A DNA stretch of 64,000 nucleotides from a bacterium ADurb.Bin243 (GTDB lineage: Bacteria > Muiribacteriota > UBA9980), in contig MWBZ01000016.1 in assembly GCA_002069765.1 (NCBI GenBank), positions 1 to 64,000 on the forward strand, written 5' to 3'. The notes beneath the pieces were generated by a model that was given only the letters and a program-made list of their open reading frames with translations, was not told where the DNA came from and searched no databases. The stretch's first letter is position 1; every line of letters starts with the position of its first letter. Made by a program: the position numbers and the translations under genes. Shown one piece after another: positions 9,349 to 18,423 of this stretch.

Positions 9349-10779
9349 CTAAAACTGCATATAAATAAATTCGGTGTCATCCATTGAGTAATTCAATATA
9401 CTAAACAATACTGCATAATACAAGGCCCATCTTATAACGATATGTGAATCGTCAATATATTGCTTAAAATTAATTCTTGTTCTTAACAACTCTATTATTA
9501 CATATACGATAAACAACACCTTTAAATCTGGAGAAAAACCGATGTGATGCCCGCGAAGATAGACAGAAAAATTAACCAGATCACTTAATATTTTTTTCAC
9601 GATCAAAAACAAATCATCAATTTTAGAAATTCTGAATATAAGCCATGAGAAGCAGATTACATTAAACGTAATTGTAACGTCAAATAAATAAGTAATTTTA
9701 TCGTTCAAGTTTTTTTTACAAAACTTCAACCATTTTTTATTAGTAAGATAAGACAATGAAATAAATAGCCCATGGAACATTCCCCATATAATGTAATTTA
9801 CCGTCAAACCATGCCATAAACCGCAAATTAAAAAAGTAACTACAAGACTGGCTACGAGTCCATAATCGCCATAATTCCGCCATTTTATTTGTAAAGGCTT
9901 AAACAGATAGTCCAATATCCAGCTTGATAAAGTTATATGCCATCTTTTCCAAAAATCTTGAATTGAAACAGCCAAATATGGTAAATTAAAATTATCCGTC
10001 AGTTCAATTCCAAAAAGTCTGGCACTACCAATCGCCATATCAGTATAACCTGAAAAATCCGCATAAATTTGAACGGCATATATGTAAATCGCGATAATCA
10101 ACGCACCGCTTTGATTAGCAGAAGGATCAAAATCAAATACATTTGAGACTATAACCGCAAATTTATCCGCAATCACAATTTTTTTGAACAATCCCCAGAA
10201 AAAAAGCTGGAGGGAGCTCTTTAGCCGTTCATAATCAAACACATATTTCTTTTTGAATTGAGGTATCAGGTATTCCGCTCTTTCAATTGGGCCTTGTAAC
10301 ATTTTTGGAAAGAAGGACATATAAAGAGCATAAAAAGAGAATTGAGATTCAGGATTGATTTTTTCCAGATAGGTGTCAATAAGATAAGAAATGTTCTGAA
10401 ATGTAAAAAATGAGACGCCGATCAGAGTTATAGCCGAACCTTTTTCAAAACGAATTCCCAAATCACTCAGAAAATTAATTAAACAAAATATATCTGAAAT
10501 ATATCTAAAAGAAAATAGTATTAGCAAATTAATAATGATACCGATTTTTAGAAAATGAAATTTATCGTTATCGTAAATTGAATTATGTATTCTAATTGCA
10601 TAATGGTAACCTGTATACGAAACAAAAAGTAATATAAAAGGGCATAACGGATGAACAAAAAAATAGAATAAATGACTTACAAAAAGCAAGAATTTAATTT
10701 TATTATTTTGCGGAATTAAATTAAAAACGATGAATGATATTATCAAAAAAAACAAATAACCAATTGAATTAAAAACCAA
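9349..10779 (-). CDS. MBOAT family membrane O-acyltransferase (DltB/AlgI type)
   Basis: The 476-residue polytopic protein has about ten to twelve membrane segments and both MBOAT signatures: DFWKRWHITLSSW with His281, and CGLWHG with the catalytic His323. DltB and AlgI relatives take an acyl group from a cytoplasmic donor and pass it across the membrane to a polymer. The TTG start at 10779 has GAGGT about 9 bases before it. The neighbouring carrier-protein and ligase genes suggest the donor is an acyl-ACP, as in the Dlt system, not free acetyl-CoA. The gene is strongly AT-rich. Confidence 0.88.
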   Translation of the reverse strand: MVFNSIGYLFFLIISFIVFNLIPQNNKIKFLLFVSHLFYFFVHPLCPFILLFVSYTGYHYAIRIHNSIYDNDKFHFLKIGIIINLLILFSFRYISDIFCLINFLSDLGIRFEKGSAITLIGVSFFTFQNISYLIDTYLEKINPESQFSFYALYMSFFPKMLQGPIERAEYLIPQFKKKYVFDYERLKSSLQLFFWGLFKKIVIADKFAVIVSNVFDFDPSANQSGALIIAIYIYAVQIYADFSGYTDMAIGSARLFGIELTDNFNLPYLAVSIQDFWKRWHITLSSWILDYLFKPLQIKWRNYGDYGLVASLVVTFLICGLWHGLTVNYIIWGMFHGLFISLSYLTNKKWLKFCKKNLNDKITYLFDVTITFNVICFSWLIFRISKIDDLFLIVKKILSDLVNFSVYLRGHHIGFSPDLKVLFIVYVIIELLRTRINFKQYIDDSHIVIRWALYYAVLFSILNYSMDDTEFIYMQF

Positions 10780-10786
10780 CTATCAA

Positions 10787-11023
10787 TTACCTCATTATTT
10801 TCTGTTCAATAGCCACTTTCAAATCACCCACATTTTTAAAGGTCAGCAATTCCTTGGCACTGAATTTAATCCCAAACCTTTTTTCGATGACAACTATAAG
10901 ATTAATATGTGAAAGTGAATCCCAGCCTTCAATGCCATCGGCAGTGGTGGAATCATTCACCGTGATGGAAACGTCATCAAAAACTTCCCTGAATATTTTA
11001 TTCAATTCATCAGATACACTCAT
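10787..11023 (-). CDS. acyl carrier protein
   Basis: This 78-residue protein carries GWDSLSHINL with Ser36 as the expected phosphopantetheine site, followed by a helix typical of the ACP fold. I chose the ATG at 11023 because AAGGAAG lies 7 bases upstream; the longer frame to 11056 would overlap the ligase gene. It sits between the AMP-forming ligase and the MBOAT gene, so it is probably a dedicated carrier equivalent to DltC, not the fatty-acid ACP. No fatty-acid synthesis gene is nearby. Confidence 0.88.
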   Translation of the reverse strand: MSVSDELNKIFREVFDDVSITVNDSTTADGIEGWDSLSHINLIVVIEKRFGIKFSAKELLTFKNVGDLKVAIEQKIMR

Positions 11024-11042
11024 TAAATAACTTCCTTTTGCT

Positions 11043-12674
11043 TTAAAAATCTTCAATTGTAGAAGTATCCCCGGCTGTAGTCCCGAGATATCCGGCTTTT
11101 AATACGCGGCGCATAATTTTGCCGCTTTTGTTTTTCGGAATACTTTCTATAATCACAACATCTTTCGGCGTAGCTACCGTCGATAGCCGGTTCGATAAAA
11201 ACAATCTTATTTTCAGTTTTAGTTCTTCTACGTCACCGACATCTTCTTTTACCTTCGCGAAAACTACTATCGCTTCAAAAAGGATTTCATCAGGAACGGC
11301 TACCGCTGCCGCTTCCAGCACTTCAGGAACTTCGAGCATGGCGCTTTCGATTTCAAACGGGGAAATCAAATGTCCCGCTGTGTTAATAACGTCGTCGCTG
11401 CGGCCTATAAACCAGAAATACCCATCTGCATCCATTTTAGCTTCATCGCCGGTATAATAATATCCGTTAATAAACTTGCCGTCATATGTACCGGCATTAT
11501 TAAGATATGTCAAAAACATCGAGGACCAACCTTTTTCGATGCATAAATTCCCGACATTATTCGGCGGTTCAAGACAGTTGTTGCCTTTAGACAATATCGC
11601 CGGCTTGATCTCTGGCAGTGCGGCCTTACCCATTGACCCAGGCTTTACTGGCATTTCTGGGCGATTAGCGATCATTATCGCACCCGTCTCAGTTTGAAAC
11701 CAGGTATCGTAAATCTCTTTATTTAAAACACTTCTCGACCAGTCTATCACTTTAGGGTTCAACGGTTCGCCCACGCTGAAAATATGCTTTAATGAACTCA
11801 AATCATAGCGCGCATAAAAGTCCTCGTCAGAGAGCATTAGCATCCTGAGAAGCGTAGGGGCAGTGTACCATATCGTAACTTTTTCTTTTTCAAGCAATTT
11901 AAGGTAACTCGCGGCATTAAAAGCCCCTTCAAAATGAATTTGCGTAACTCCAAGGCTCCAGGGGCCGATTATACCGTAAGACGTCCCTGTCACCCAGCCC
12001 TGATCGGCGGTACACCAATATTTTTCATCCTGGTTGAGCTTGAGAATTTCTCTGGAAGTCATTTGCTGAGTGAGTATTGAACGATGAGCATGAAGAACGC
12101 CTTTCGGCTTGCCGGTAGAACCTGAAGTGTAGTGAATGACCGAAGGCGTGTCGGGATGTGTAACTTCAACTTCGAACTTTTCCGAAACCTGACTCATTAA
12201 TTTGCCATAGCTCAAGATATTTTCTGAAATATCTTCTTCGATATCAGTGACGATGATAAACTTCAATTCGGGAAGGTTATGATGAATTTTCAATATTTTT
12301 TTCAGCAATGACTTTTTGGTAATCAATACTTTCGCCCGAGAATCACTAAGGCGGTCATACAAAGCATCTTCACCAAAATTAGAGAAAAGAGTACCTATAA
12401 TAGCCTGAAGTTTCAGCGAACCAATAAATGAAAAAAATTGTTCTGGCGACTTCGTCAAAAGCGTAAAAATGATATCACCTTTGACTATGCCTATTTTTTT
12501 TAATAAATTAGCGAATTTATTCGTGTTGATTTCAAGGTCGTTAAAACTGAATTCAAATTCAGCGAATTTATTCGTTATAAATTTAAAAGCTGTCTTATCG
12601 GCACGCCCGCTCAGGCATTGTAGCTTCGAGCAAATGTATCCAATATTAAACTGACTATTATTTATTAATTCCAT
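11043..12674 (-). CDS. acetyl-CoA-synthetase-like AMP-forming acyl ligase
   Basis: The 543-residue adenylate-forming enzyme has P-loop YTSGSTGKPKG (from residue 182), an acetyl-CoA-synthetase-like core (WCTADQGWVTG, VTIWYTAPTLLRML), the motif YTGDEAKMD, and the C-terminal catalytic lysine in PKNKSGKIMRR (about Lys519). The core motifs point to a short-chain acid such as acetate or propionate. It is shorter than housekeeping Acs (about 650 residues). With ACP, MBOAT and SGNH genes directly downstream, it may load the carrier protein, playing the part of DltA. Loading of CoA instead is the alternative. It starts 6 bases after the bi-domain oxidoreductase gene. Confidence 0.85.
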   Translation of the reverse strand: MELINNSQFNIGYICSKLQCLSGRADKTAFKFITNKFAEFEFSFNDLEINTNKFANLLKKIGIVKGDIIFTLLTKSPEQFFSFIGSLKLQAIIGTLFSNFGEDALYDRLSDSRAKVLITKKSLLKKILKIHHNLPELKFIIVTDIEEDISENILSYGKLMSQVSEKFEVEVTHPDTPSVIHYTSGSTGKPKGVLHAHRSILTQQMTSREILKLNQDEKYWCTADQGWVTGTSYGIIGPWSLGVTQIHFEGAFNAASYLKLLEKEKVTIWYTAPTLLRMLMLSDEDFYARYDLSSLKHIFSVGEPLNPKVIDWSRSVLNKEIYDTWFQTETGAIMIANRPEMPVKPGSMGKAALPEIKPAILSKGNNCLEPPNNVGNLCIEKGWSSMFLTYLNNAGTYDGKFINGYYYTGDEAKMDADGYFWFIGRSDDVINTAGHLISPFEIESAMLEVPEVLEAAAVAVPDEILFEAIVVFAKVKEDVGDVEELKLKIRLFLSNRLSTVATPKDVVIIESIPKNKSGKIMRRVLKAGYLGTTAGDTSTIEDF

Positions 12675-12680
12675 TGCGCT

Positions 12681-14813
12681 CTATAAAAAACTTATCTTCG
12701 TCGTCTGCGCCATGTCCCACAACTCGATCGGCCAGCGCGTGCCTTCGCCCCTGAGCGTTCTGTAGAGGGCCTCAAGTTCTTCGAACTGTCCCTTTTCACT
12801 TATGGGCGTCTTTATTTCATCGAGCTGGAGGCCGTAGCCTTTGAGCGATTTGTAGTCTTCCATCACGATCGATTTTTCGTCGAAATGCACTTCCATGAAT
12901 TCCTTGGGGAGGCTTTTGCCGCCGACGGCGAAGTAGTCGATGGAGCAAACGGACCCGTCTTTGTATTTCAAAGTGATCGATTTGTTGTCGGCCGCTGAAA
13001 ACTTCGCTTCTGAAGGAGACAACGATTCGCAGCCGACGCTTTCCACGACGGCGCCGGTGAAAAATGTCATCAGGTCGATAATGTGGCAGCATTCACCGAC
13101 GATCCTGCCGCCGGACTCGTGGACCCAGTTGTCGAGAGGGATGAAACCGGCGTTCATGCGATAGCGGATGAGAAGCGGGCCGATGCGCCTATCGGTATGC
13201 TTTTTAATTTCGGCGGCGTACCTGCTGAAACGCCTGTTAAAGCCCGTCATCAGCAACGGTTTGTTCACGATCGAAGCGTCCGAGTAAAAATCGCAGACAG
13301 CCTTCAATTCATCGTCGGTCGTCGCCAGCGGCTTTTCGACGAATACGTTCTTGCCGGCCCGCAGCGATTTAAGCGCGAGCCCGGCGTGACTGTCGTGACG
13401 GGTGCATATCATGACCAGGTCCACCTTTGAGTCGGCAAGGACCTCATCGACGTTCGTTGTCGAATAATCCGCGCCGTACTGAAGAGCGACCGCCTGGGCC
13501 TTATGTCCGGTGCGGTTGGCGACCGCGTAAAGCCGATATTTATCGCGCATTTTATTCATATTCGGCAGATGCATTCCGGTGGCAAACCCTCCGGCGCCTA
13601 TCAGCGCAACATTGACGACACCGGTCTGCGGGCGTTTGACGCAGGTGACGGTCTTTCTCTCGTGGCTCAGATAATCGTGCAGACGGGCCTCTTCGAAGCG
13701 GCCGTAGTCGAGGATGACCATAAGCGGCCGGGGCGAGCCAGACTTGAGCGATTCGAAAGCGTCGCCGACTTTTTCTATCGGATAGATTCCGTTGATTATT
13801 TTGTCGAGTTTCACCGCATCGGCGCTCAGCAGCCTGAGGTATTCGGTCATATTGCGGTTCTCCGTCCAGCGCACGTAAGCGTAGGGATAGTCGAGCCCTT
13901 TTTGCTCGTAATTGGCGTCGTAGCGTCCCGGGCCGTAGGAGGTGGATATCATGAAATCGAGCTCTTTGTTATATATGTCTTCACGCTTGATCTCCATGCC
14001 GCTGACGCCGACCAAAATGACGCGCCCCTTGCGCTTGCACATCTTAAACGCCTGCGAAAGCGGTTCGTTCGAGCCGGTGGCCGCGGTAAAAATGACGGCG
14101 TCGCAGCCGCGGCCGCCGGTCCAGTTCTCGACAGCCGATACTGCGTTATCGCGTGAAGGATTGATCGTCAGTTCGGCTCCGAGCTCTTTAGCGATCGCGA
14201 GCCGCGCTTCGTCGATATCCGACACGGCGCAGCGAACGCCTGAAATTTTAAGCATTTGCAGCGTCAGCAGACCTAAAATACCCGCGCCCGTTACGACGCA
14301 GAATTCGCCGAGGCCGAGCTCCGCGCGCCTGAGCCCCTGCATGGCTATGCCGCCGAGCGTTACGGAGGACGCCTTGATCAAATCGAGCCCTTCGGGTACT
14401 TTCATGACAAGGTTGACAGGCACGTCAACGAATTCGGCATGATTCGCGATACCGGCGCCAGCCGCCGCTACGCGGTCTCCAGGCTTGAAATCGCCGGCGC
14501 CTTTGCTGGCGGCTATAACCACGCCGGCTATTGAATAACCGGTAGGATTTCCTCCGTCGAGCTTGCCTTTTATTTTTTCGTAAGTCCTCAAAAGCCCTTC
14601 GTTTTTGAGCATATTGAAGGCTTTCATGACCTTTTCAGGCTGTTCGAGCGCTTTTTTTATAAGCGATTGGCTGCTCGCGTTCACTCCGCTCATTTCAGTG
14701 CCGGCCGATATGCATGAATTGACGACTTTAATGAGCACGCAACCATCGGAAACCATAGGCGCTGGAATATTCTCCGCAATAACTCTGCCTTTTTTCACTA
14801 TGGCCTGCAGCAT
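12681..14813 (-). CDS. bi-domain oxidoreductase: zinc-type alcohol dehydrogenase fused to Gfo/Idh/MocA
   Basis: The 710-residue fusion has an MDR alcohol-dehydrogenase half (residues 1 to about 370, with nucleotide site VVTGAGILGLLTLQ) and a Gfo/Idh/MocA half (about 400-710, with VNVALIGAGGFATG and EKPLATTDDELKAV). Such fusions are common in polysaccharide clusters, often next to a nucleotide-sugar dehydrogenase, but their reaction is not established. A redox or epimerisation step on a sugar nucleotide is the usual inference. Its ATG overlaps the wecC stop by one base (TGATG), which implies translational coupling. GC content is clearly higher than in the acylation genes that follow. Confidence 0.85.
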   Translation of the reverse strand: MLQAIVKKGRVIAENIPAPMVSDGCVLIKVVNSCISAGTEMSGVNASSQSLIKKALEQPEKVMKAFNMLKNEGLLRTYEKIKGKLDGGNPTGYSIAGVVIAASKGAGDFKPGDRVAAAGAGIANHAEFVDVPVNLVMKVPEGLDLIKASSVTLGGIAMQGLRRAELGLGEFCVVTGAGILGLLTLQMLKISGVRCAVSDIDEARLAIAKELGAELTINPSRDNAVSAVENWTGGRGCDAVIFTAATGSNEPLSQAFKMCKRKGRVILVGVSGMEIKREDIYNKELDFMISTSYGPGRYDANYEQKGLDYPYAYVRWTENRNMTEYLRLLSADAVKLDKIINGIYPIEKVGDAFESLKSGSPRPLMVILDYGRFEEARLHDYLSHERKTVTCVKRPQTGVVNVALIGAGGFATGMHLPNMNKMRDKYRLYAVANRTGHKAQAVALQYGADYSTTNVDEVLADSKVDLVMICTRHDSHAGLALKSLRAGKNVFVEKPLATTDDELKAVCDFYSDASIVNKPLLMTGFNRRFSRYAAEIKKHTDRRIGPLLIRYRMNAGFIPLDNWVHESGGRIVGECCHIIDLMTFFTGAVVESVGCESLSPSEAKFSAADNKSITLKYKDGSVCSIDYFAVGGKSLPKEFMEVHFDEKSIVMEDYKSLKGYGLQLDEIKTPISEKGQFEELEALYRTLRGEGTRWPIELWDMAQTTKISFL

Positions 14814-16033
14814 CAGTTCGTCACCCCGCAGAAGTCAAGGACTATCTTGTTTTTAAGCGTGTCGGAAGCGATCAGCTTGAATCGCTTGTGCGCCACGAGA
14901 AACGCGATTATGTCGGCCTCAGCGACGGCCTTCTCAACCGAATCGGCTATCGGCAGGCCCTTGCGGGGATCTTTAAGGTTCGGCTCGACGGCAGTCATAT
15001 TGAATTTTTCAGCGTGCAGTTTTTCCGCTATGTGCAGCGCCGGCGATTCGCGCAGGTCGTCTATATCGGGCTTGAACGCGAGGCCCATGCAGGCGATCAA
15101 CGGCTTGCGGCCGTTCTTTTTTTCGAACTCGCAGGATGCTTCTTTGATTCTCGCAAGGACCCAGTCGGACTTGAAATTATTTACTTCACGGGCGCTTCTG
15201 ATAAGTTTTGCCTCGTTTTTGAAATCCGAAACGATAAACCATGGATCGACCGCTATGCAGTGGCCGCCGACGCCCGCGCCAGGCTGAAGTATTTTGACGC
15301 GCGGATGCCTGTTGGCCAGCTTAATAAGCTCCCATACGTTAATATCAGCTTTTTCGCATATAATAGAAAGTTCGTTCGCGAACGCCACGTTAACGTCGCG
15401 ATAGGAGTTTTCGACGAGCTTGCACATTTCGGCCGTGCGCGAATTCGATTTGTGAAGGTTGCCTTTTACGAACATAGAATAAAATTCGAAAGCCTTCTGG
15501 GTAGAATTCTCGTCTATACCGCCGATGACGCGGTCGTTATTTTCCAGCTCGTAAAGAACACGGCCGGGCAGAACGCGTTCGGGACAATACGCTATGAATA
15601 TTTTATCTTTGAGTTCCGGCCTTTTTTCAAAAATCAACTCCGCCATTTTTTCGGTGGTTTTGATCGGACTCGTGGATTCGATTATAAAAAGATTGCCTTC
15701 GCGAAGATGAGGTATGACCATTTTCGTAGCCGCTTCCACGAATGAAATATCGGGTTCGTAATCGTTTTTAAAAGGAGTGGGCACCGCTACTATAAAAACA
15801 TCGGCAGTCACCGGTTCGAGAGCTGCGCATAGAAAGCCGTTCTGCACGACGTGACGAACAACGCCGTCGAGATCGGGCTCGACTATGTGAATTTCACCCT
15901 TATTTATTTTTTCTACGACTTTCGGCTGGACGTCTACGCCGTGGACTGCGACTCTTTTGCTCGCGATGAGAGCCGCGGTGGGAAGCCCTATATAACCAAG
16001 GCCCATTATAACGACTTTATTAAAATCAGACAT
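14813..16033 (-). CDS. wecC: nucleotide-sugar dehydrogenase, UDP-ManNAc dehydrogenase type
   Basis: The 406-residue protein has the three-domain UDP-sugar dehydrogenase layout. The N-terminal Rossmann motif GLGYIGLPTA lies at residues 11-20, a central helix region carries the conserved Lys/Asn motifs, and GAGVGGHCIAVDPWF holds the catalytic Cys259. GGHCIAVDPWF is typical of WecC, which oxidises UDP-N-acetylmannosamine to the uronic acid. No UDP-GlcNAc 2-epimerase is in the window, so the exact substrate is inferred. It is the first gene of the operon under the promoter at 16177-16206. Confidence 0.82.
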   Translation of the reverse strand: MSDFNKVVIMGLGYIGLPTAALIASKRVAVHGVDVQPKVVEKINKGEIHIVEPDLDGVVRHVVQNGFLCAALEPVTADVFIVAVPTPFKNDYEPDISFVEAATKMVIPHLREGNLFIIESTSPIKTTEKMAELIFEKRPELKDKIFIAYCPERVLPGRVLYELENNDRVIGGIDENSTQKAFEFYSMFVKGNLHKSNSRTAEMCKLVENSYRDVNVAFANELSIICEKADINVWELIKLANRHPRVKILQPGAGVGGHCIAVDPWFIVSDFKNEAKLIRSAREVNNFKSDWVLARIKEASCEFEKKNGRKPLIACMGLAFKPDIDDLRESPALHIAEKLHAEKFNMTAVEPNLKDPRKGLPIADSVEKAVAEADIIAFLVAHKRFKLIASDTLKNKIVLDFCGVTN

Positions 16034-16176
16034 TTAATATTTCCTGTTTTTGCGGTTGTATCAGCCGCTTAATGTACTCTTATTTATATTGATTTTGAAC
16101 AGCTTGAACTATGAATAATTTTTTTGTGTTTTAAATTCAGCTTTATTTCTGTTATTTGTTTTGTAATGACTAATTT

Positions 16177-16206
16177 ATTATATAACTATAACTGGATGAA
16201 TGTCAA
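16177..16206 (-). promoter_or_regulatory. sigma-70 type promoter upstream of wecC
   Basis: On the minus strand TTGACA is followed by 18 bases and TATAAT. The predicted transcript start lies about 140 bases before the wecC ATG. No strong terminator was seen between the genes down to 8446, so this promoter probably serves wecC through the SGNH/DltD-like gene. Confidence 0.65.
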
Positions 16207-16239
16207 TATAATTGTGAATATTTTTTATTAAAAACCCCT

Positions 16240-16330
16240 ATTCTTTGACGCAACGGCGCTCGTAATGTTTGAGCTTGACAATCATGCGTTTTGGTATCAG
16301 GTTCGGATAAAATCTTTACTCTGTCGCCGA
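16240..16330 (-). pseudogene. remnant of a Uma2-family gene
   Basis: About 90 bases match, with gaps and substitutions, the part of the intact Uma2 gene at roughly 16510-16600 that encodes the stretch around ERHRVKEYWIV and its upstream coding sequence. Matching blocks include GAGCTTGAC, GTTCGGATAA and TCGTA in the same order. No frame is open. It lies between the Uma2 gene and the wecC promoter and is the remains of a third copy. The rest of 16034-16343 shows only the wecC promoter. Confidence 0.6.
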
Positions 16331-16343
16331 ATTTTTAAATCGG

Positions 16344-16934
16344 TTAATCTTCCTTAAACACGTCATCGAGATTAATTTTCAAATCCTTAAAAATTCCGGC
16401 CTTCAATTCATCGCCGGCAAAGTATGTTTCGGGTCTTTTATATTTTTTGCTCTTATTATCAAACTTAAAAACCATTATGTTTTTGCCGTCGGGGTTTACT
16501 ATCCAGTATTCCTTAACGCGGTGGCGTTCGTAGAGATCGAGCTTGACCGTCATATCTTTTTTCGATGTGTGTTCGGATAATATTTCTACGATCAGGTCGG
16601 GCGCGCCGCGCATGCCTCGCCGGTCGAGTTTTGATTTATCGCAGACAACGAGAATATCGGGCTGGACGACGGTGGGAACGTCATCGTCGGCTTCGTCGCC
16701 TTCGGGCAGGCGGACGTCGAAAGGGGCCCCATAGACCTTGCATTCTTTGTCTTGCAAATAATCATAAAATTTGTTAAAAATATAGGCGAATATTTCCTGA
16801 TGCACGCGCAACGGCGCTGGCGTCATATCATAAGCGATGCCATCGATAAGTTCCCAGCGCTTATCGTCGTCCCATTTATAGTAATCGCCGTAAGTGAATT
16901 CGTATTTGGGTTTTTTTAAAGGCAGTCCTGCCAT
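16344..16934 (-). CDS. Uma2 family (DUF820) putative restriction-endonuclease-fold protein
   Basis: The 196-residue protein has the Uma2 pattern: an N-terminal YGDYYKWDDDKRWELIDG, a PDILVVCDKSKL segment, then APDLIVEILS and YERHRVKEYWIVNP, which form the PD-(D/E)xK-like core with Asp, Glu and Lys positions. The family is predicted to be nuclease-like and is often amplified in accessory regions; no biological role is proven. GGAGGAC precedes the ATG. It is a paralog of the next gene. Confidence 0.8.
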   Translation of the reverse strand: MAGLPLKKPKYEFTYGDYYKWDDDKRWELIDGIAYDMTPAPLRVHQEIFAYIFNKFYDYLQDKECKVYGAPFDVRLPEGDEADDDVPTVVQPDILVVCDKSKLDRRGMRGAPDLIVEILSEHTSKKDMTVKLDLYERHRVKEYWIVNPDGKNIMVFKFDNKSKKYKRPETYFAGDELKAGIFKDLKINLDDVFKED

Positions 16935-16981
16935 TTGTCCTCCATCGATCGGAAATCAATTTTATTTTTTCTAAATTTTTT

Positions 16982-17569
16982 CTATTCTTCCTCGAAAACG
17001 TCGTAAAGCTTGACGTTCAAGCCTTTTATCGCGCCGGCTTTAACTCTGGCTTTTTGCAGATAGATGTCGGGGCGGCCGTATTTTTTTGTCTGCCGGTCCA
17101 GTTTATAAACCATTAAATATTTTTCGGACGGATGGACTATCCAGTATTCTCTAACTCCGTGGCGTTCATAAAGTTCGAATTTAAGCTTTATGTCTTTACT
17201 CGCCGTAGCGGGCGATAAAATTTCGACGATAAGATCGGGCGCGCCTACGCAGCCGTTCTCTTGGATTTTGTTTTTATCGCATATTACCGAAATGTCGGGT
17301 TGGACGACGGTTGACGCGCTCTTTTCGGTTTCATTATTTTCAGGTAAAATTACGTCGTAAGGCGCGCCAAAAACTTCACATTTTTTGTCTTTGAGAAAAT
17401 TTTCAAATACAGTCAGAAGGCGGCGCGAAACTCTTTGATGATTAGTCGAGGGCGCCGGCGTCATATCGTAAGCGACGCCGGAAATTATTTCCCATCTTTC
17501 TTCTTCGGGCCATTTTAAATAATCGCTATAATTAAATTTAGCTTCATCTTTTTTTAATGGAACCCCCAT
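16982..17569 (-). CDS. Uma2 family (DUF820) protein, paralog
   Basis: This 195-residue protein aligns along its whole length with the Uma2 protein at 16344-16934: the same openings (FNYSDYLKWPEEERWEI), PDISVICDKNK, APDLIVEILSPA and YERHGVREYWIVHP. The key acidic and Lys residues are kept in both. GAAGGAGAT precedes the ATG. The two genes are in tandem with a gap of 47 bases, so one arose by duplication or both came with the accessory island. Confidence 0.8.
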   Translation of the reverse strand: MGVPLKKDEAKFNYSDYLKWPEEERWEIISGVAYDMTPAPSTNHQRVSRRLLTVFENFLKDKKCEVFGAPYDVILPENNETEKSASTVVQPDISVICDKNKIQENGCVGAPDLIVEILSPATASKDIKLKFELYERHGVREYWIVHPSEKYLMVYKLDRQTKKYGRPDIYLQKARVKAGAIKGLNVKLYDVFEEE

Positions 17570-17581
17570 AAAATATCTCCT

Positions 17582-17629
17582 TCAGGTTATTTTGCGAAAC
17601 ACTTCATCTAGCTTAATAATTAAATCTTT
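17582..17629 (-). pseudogene. 3' tail of a lost Uma2 gene
   Basis: Directly after the hepT coding sequence, one minus-strand frame reads KDLIIKLDEVFRKIT then a stop. This matches the C-termini of the two intact Uma2 proteins (KDLKINLDDVFKED and KGLNVKLYDVFEEE). Only this tail is left. It suggests that hepT/mntA replaced or interrupted an older Uma2 copy. Confidence 0.6.
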
Positions 17630-18086
17630 ATTCGCCCGAACTTATATTTTTTTCGACATATTTTCTCACGTTATCGCAGATGCTAAAAAGTTCCGGCGCG
17701 AATTCTATGACATCGCCATAAAGTTCTACTATATCGGCTTTAACATATTCATGAGCTATTTCGTTTCTTAACTCTTTGATTTGCCTTATTTTTTCTATCG
17801 ATTCGAAAAATCCGCGCTTGTGGGCACGGTTTAAAATGTCTATCAACGAACCGTGATTTTCGAATTCCACGGCGTCGATGCTCCTGAACACTTTATAAAT
17901 AAGTATGTCGGCGGTTCTGGCATATCTGGATGTTAACGTTTCGAACGCGTCGAATTCATCGTCTGAATATTCTTTTTTTACGCCGATTTTTTGGCATTTA
18001 TCATAGGAGCGCTTCAGCCAGCGAAGGCTGTCTTCTAAAATTTTTACGGTCTCTAAAACATTGGCAATATATTCTTTTTGCGTCAT
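17628..18086 (-). CDS. hepT: HepT-like ribonuclease toxin (DUF86 type)
   Basis: The 152-residue all-helical protein contains the HEPN RNase motif R-x4-H-x-Y as RNEIAHEY (Arg107, His112, Tyr114). The family's toxins cut RNA and are held in check, often by AMPylation, by a MntA-type nucleotidyltransferase. Its ATG overlaps the stop of the mntA gene by 4 bases, the usual arrangement of the pair. It is longer at the N-terminus than minimal HepT proteins. Function as a toxin-antitoxin pair is inferred from family and pairing. Confidence 0.8.
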   Translation of the reverse strand: MTQKEYIANVLETVKILEDSLRWLKRSYDKCQKIGVKKEYSDDEFDAFETLTSRYARTADILIYKVFRSIDAVEFENHGSLIDILNRAHKRGFFESIEKIRQIKELRNEIAHEYVKADIVELYGDVIEFAPELFSICDNVRKYVEKNISSGE

Positions 18087-18367
18087 AAAATAATACCGCC
18101 GCTTACGGCCAATTTAACAAACGAACTTTTTACGCCGTTTTTTGAAATGATGATATCGATCTTTTGTTCGCCGATTTTATCATATAAATCGAGTTTTATC
18201 AATCTTTTTTCTTTCGAAGTCAATTTTTCGGAAAGCACCAGAATATCGATATCGCCGCCTTTTTTGGAGTCGTCCGTCCTCGAGCCGAATAAATAGACCA
18301 GAGCGTCCGAGTCGAAAACGCGTATCGATTCTTTAATCGATTTGACTTCAAATTCACTTAACCGCAT
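18083..18367 (-). CDS. mntA: MntA-type minimal nucleotidyltransferase antitoxin
   Basis: This 94-residue protein has the minimal nucleotidyltransferase motif: LFGSR at 27-31, then GGDIDILV with Asp39 and Asp41, separated by about nine residues. Such proteins pair with HEPN toxins and modify them. AAGGTGA precedes the ATG at a good distance. It overlaps hepT by 4 bases, so the two are translated together. Confidence 0.82.
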   Translation of the reverse strand: MRLSEFEVKSIKESIRVFDSDALVYLFGSRTDDSKKGGDIDILVLSEKLTSKEKRLIKLDLYDKIGEQKIDIIISKNGVKSSFVKLAVSGGIIL

Positions 18368-18423
18368 AATTCACCTTTTCTCCGATGTCATATTTTAACT
18401 CGGCCAATCTTCTTTAATATTGG

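Noticed and set aside
13503-15745. Plus-strand frames of 217 and 285 codons opposite the oxidoreductase and wecC genes.
   Set aside because: Shadows of GC-biased codons of real genes with clear family motifs on the minus strand.
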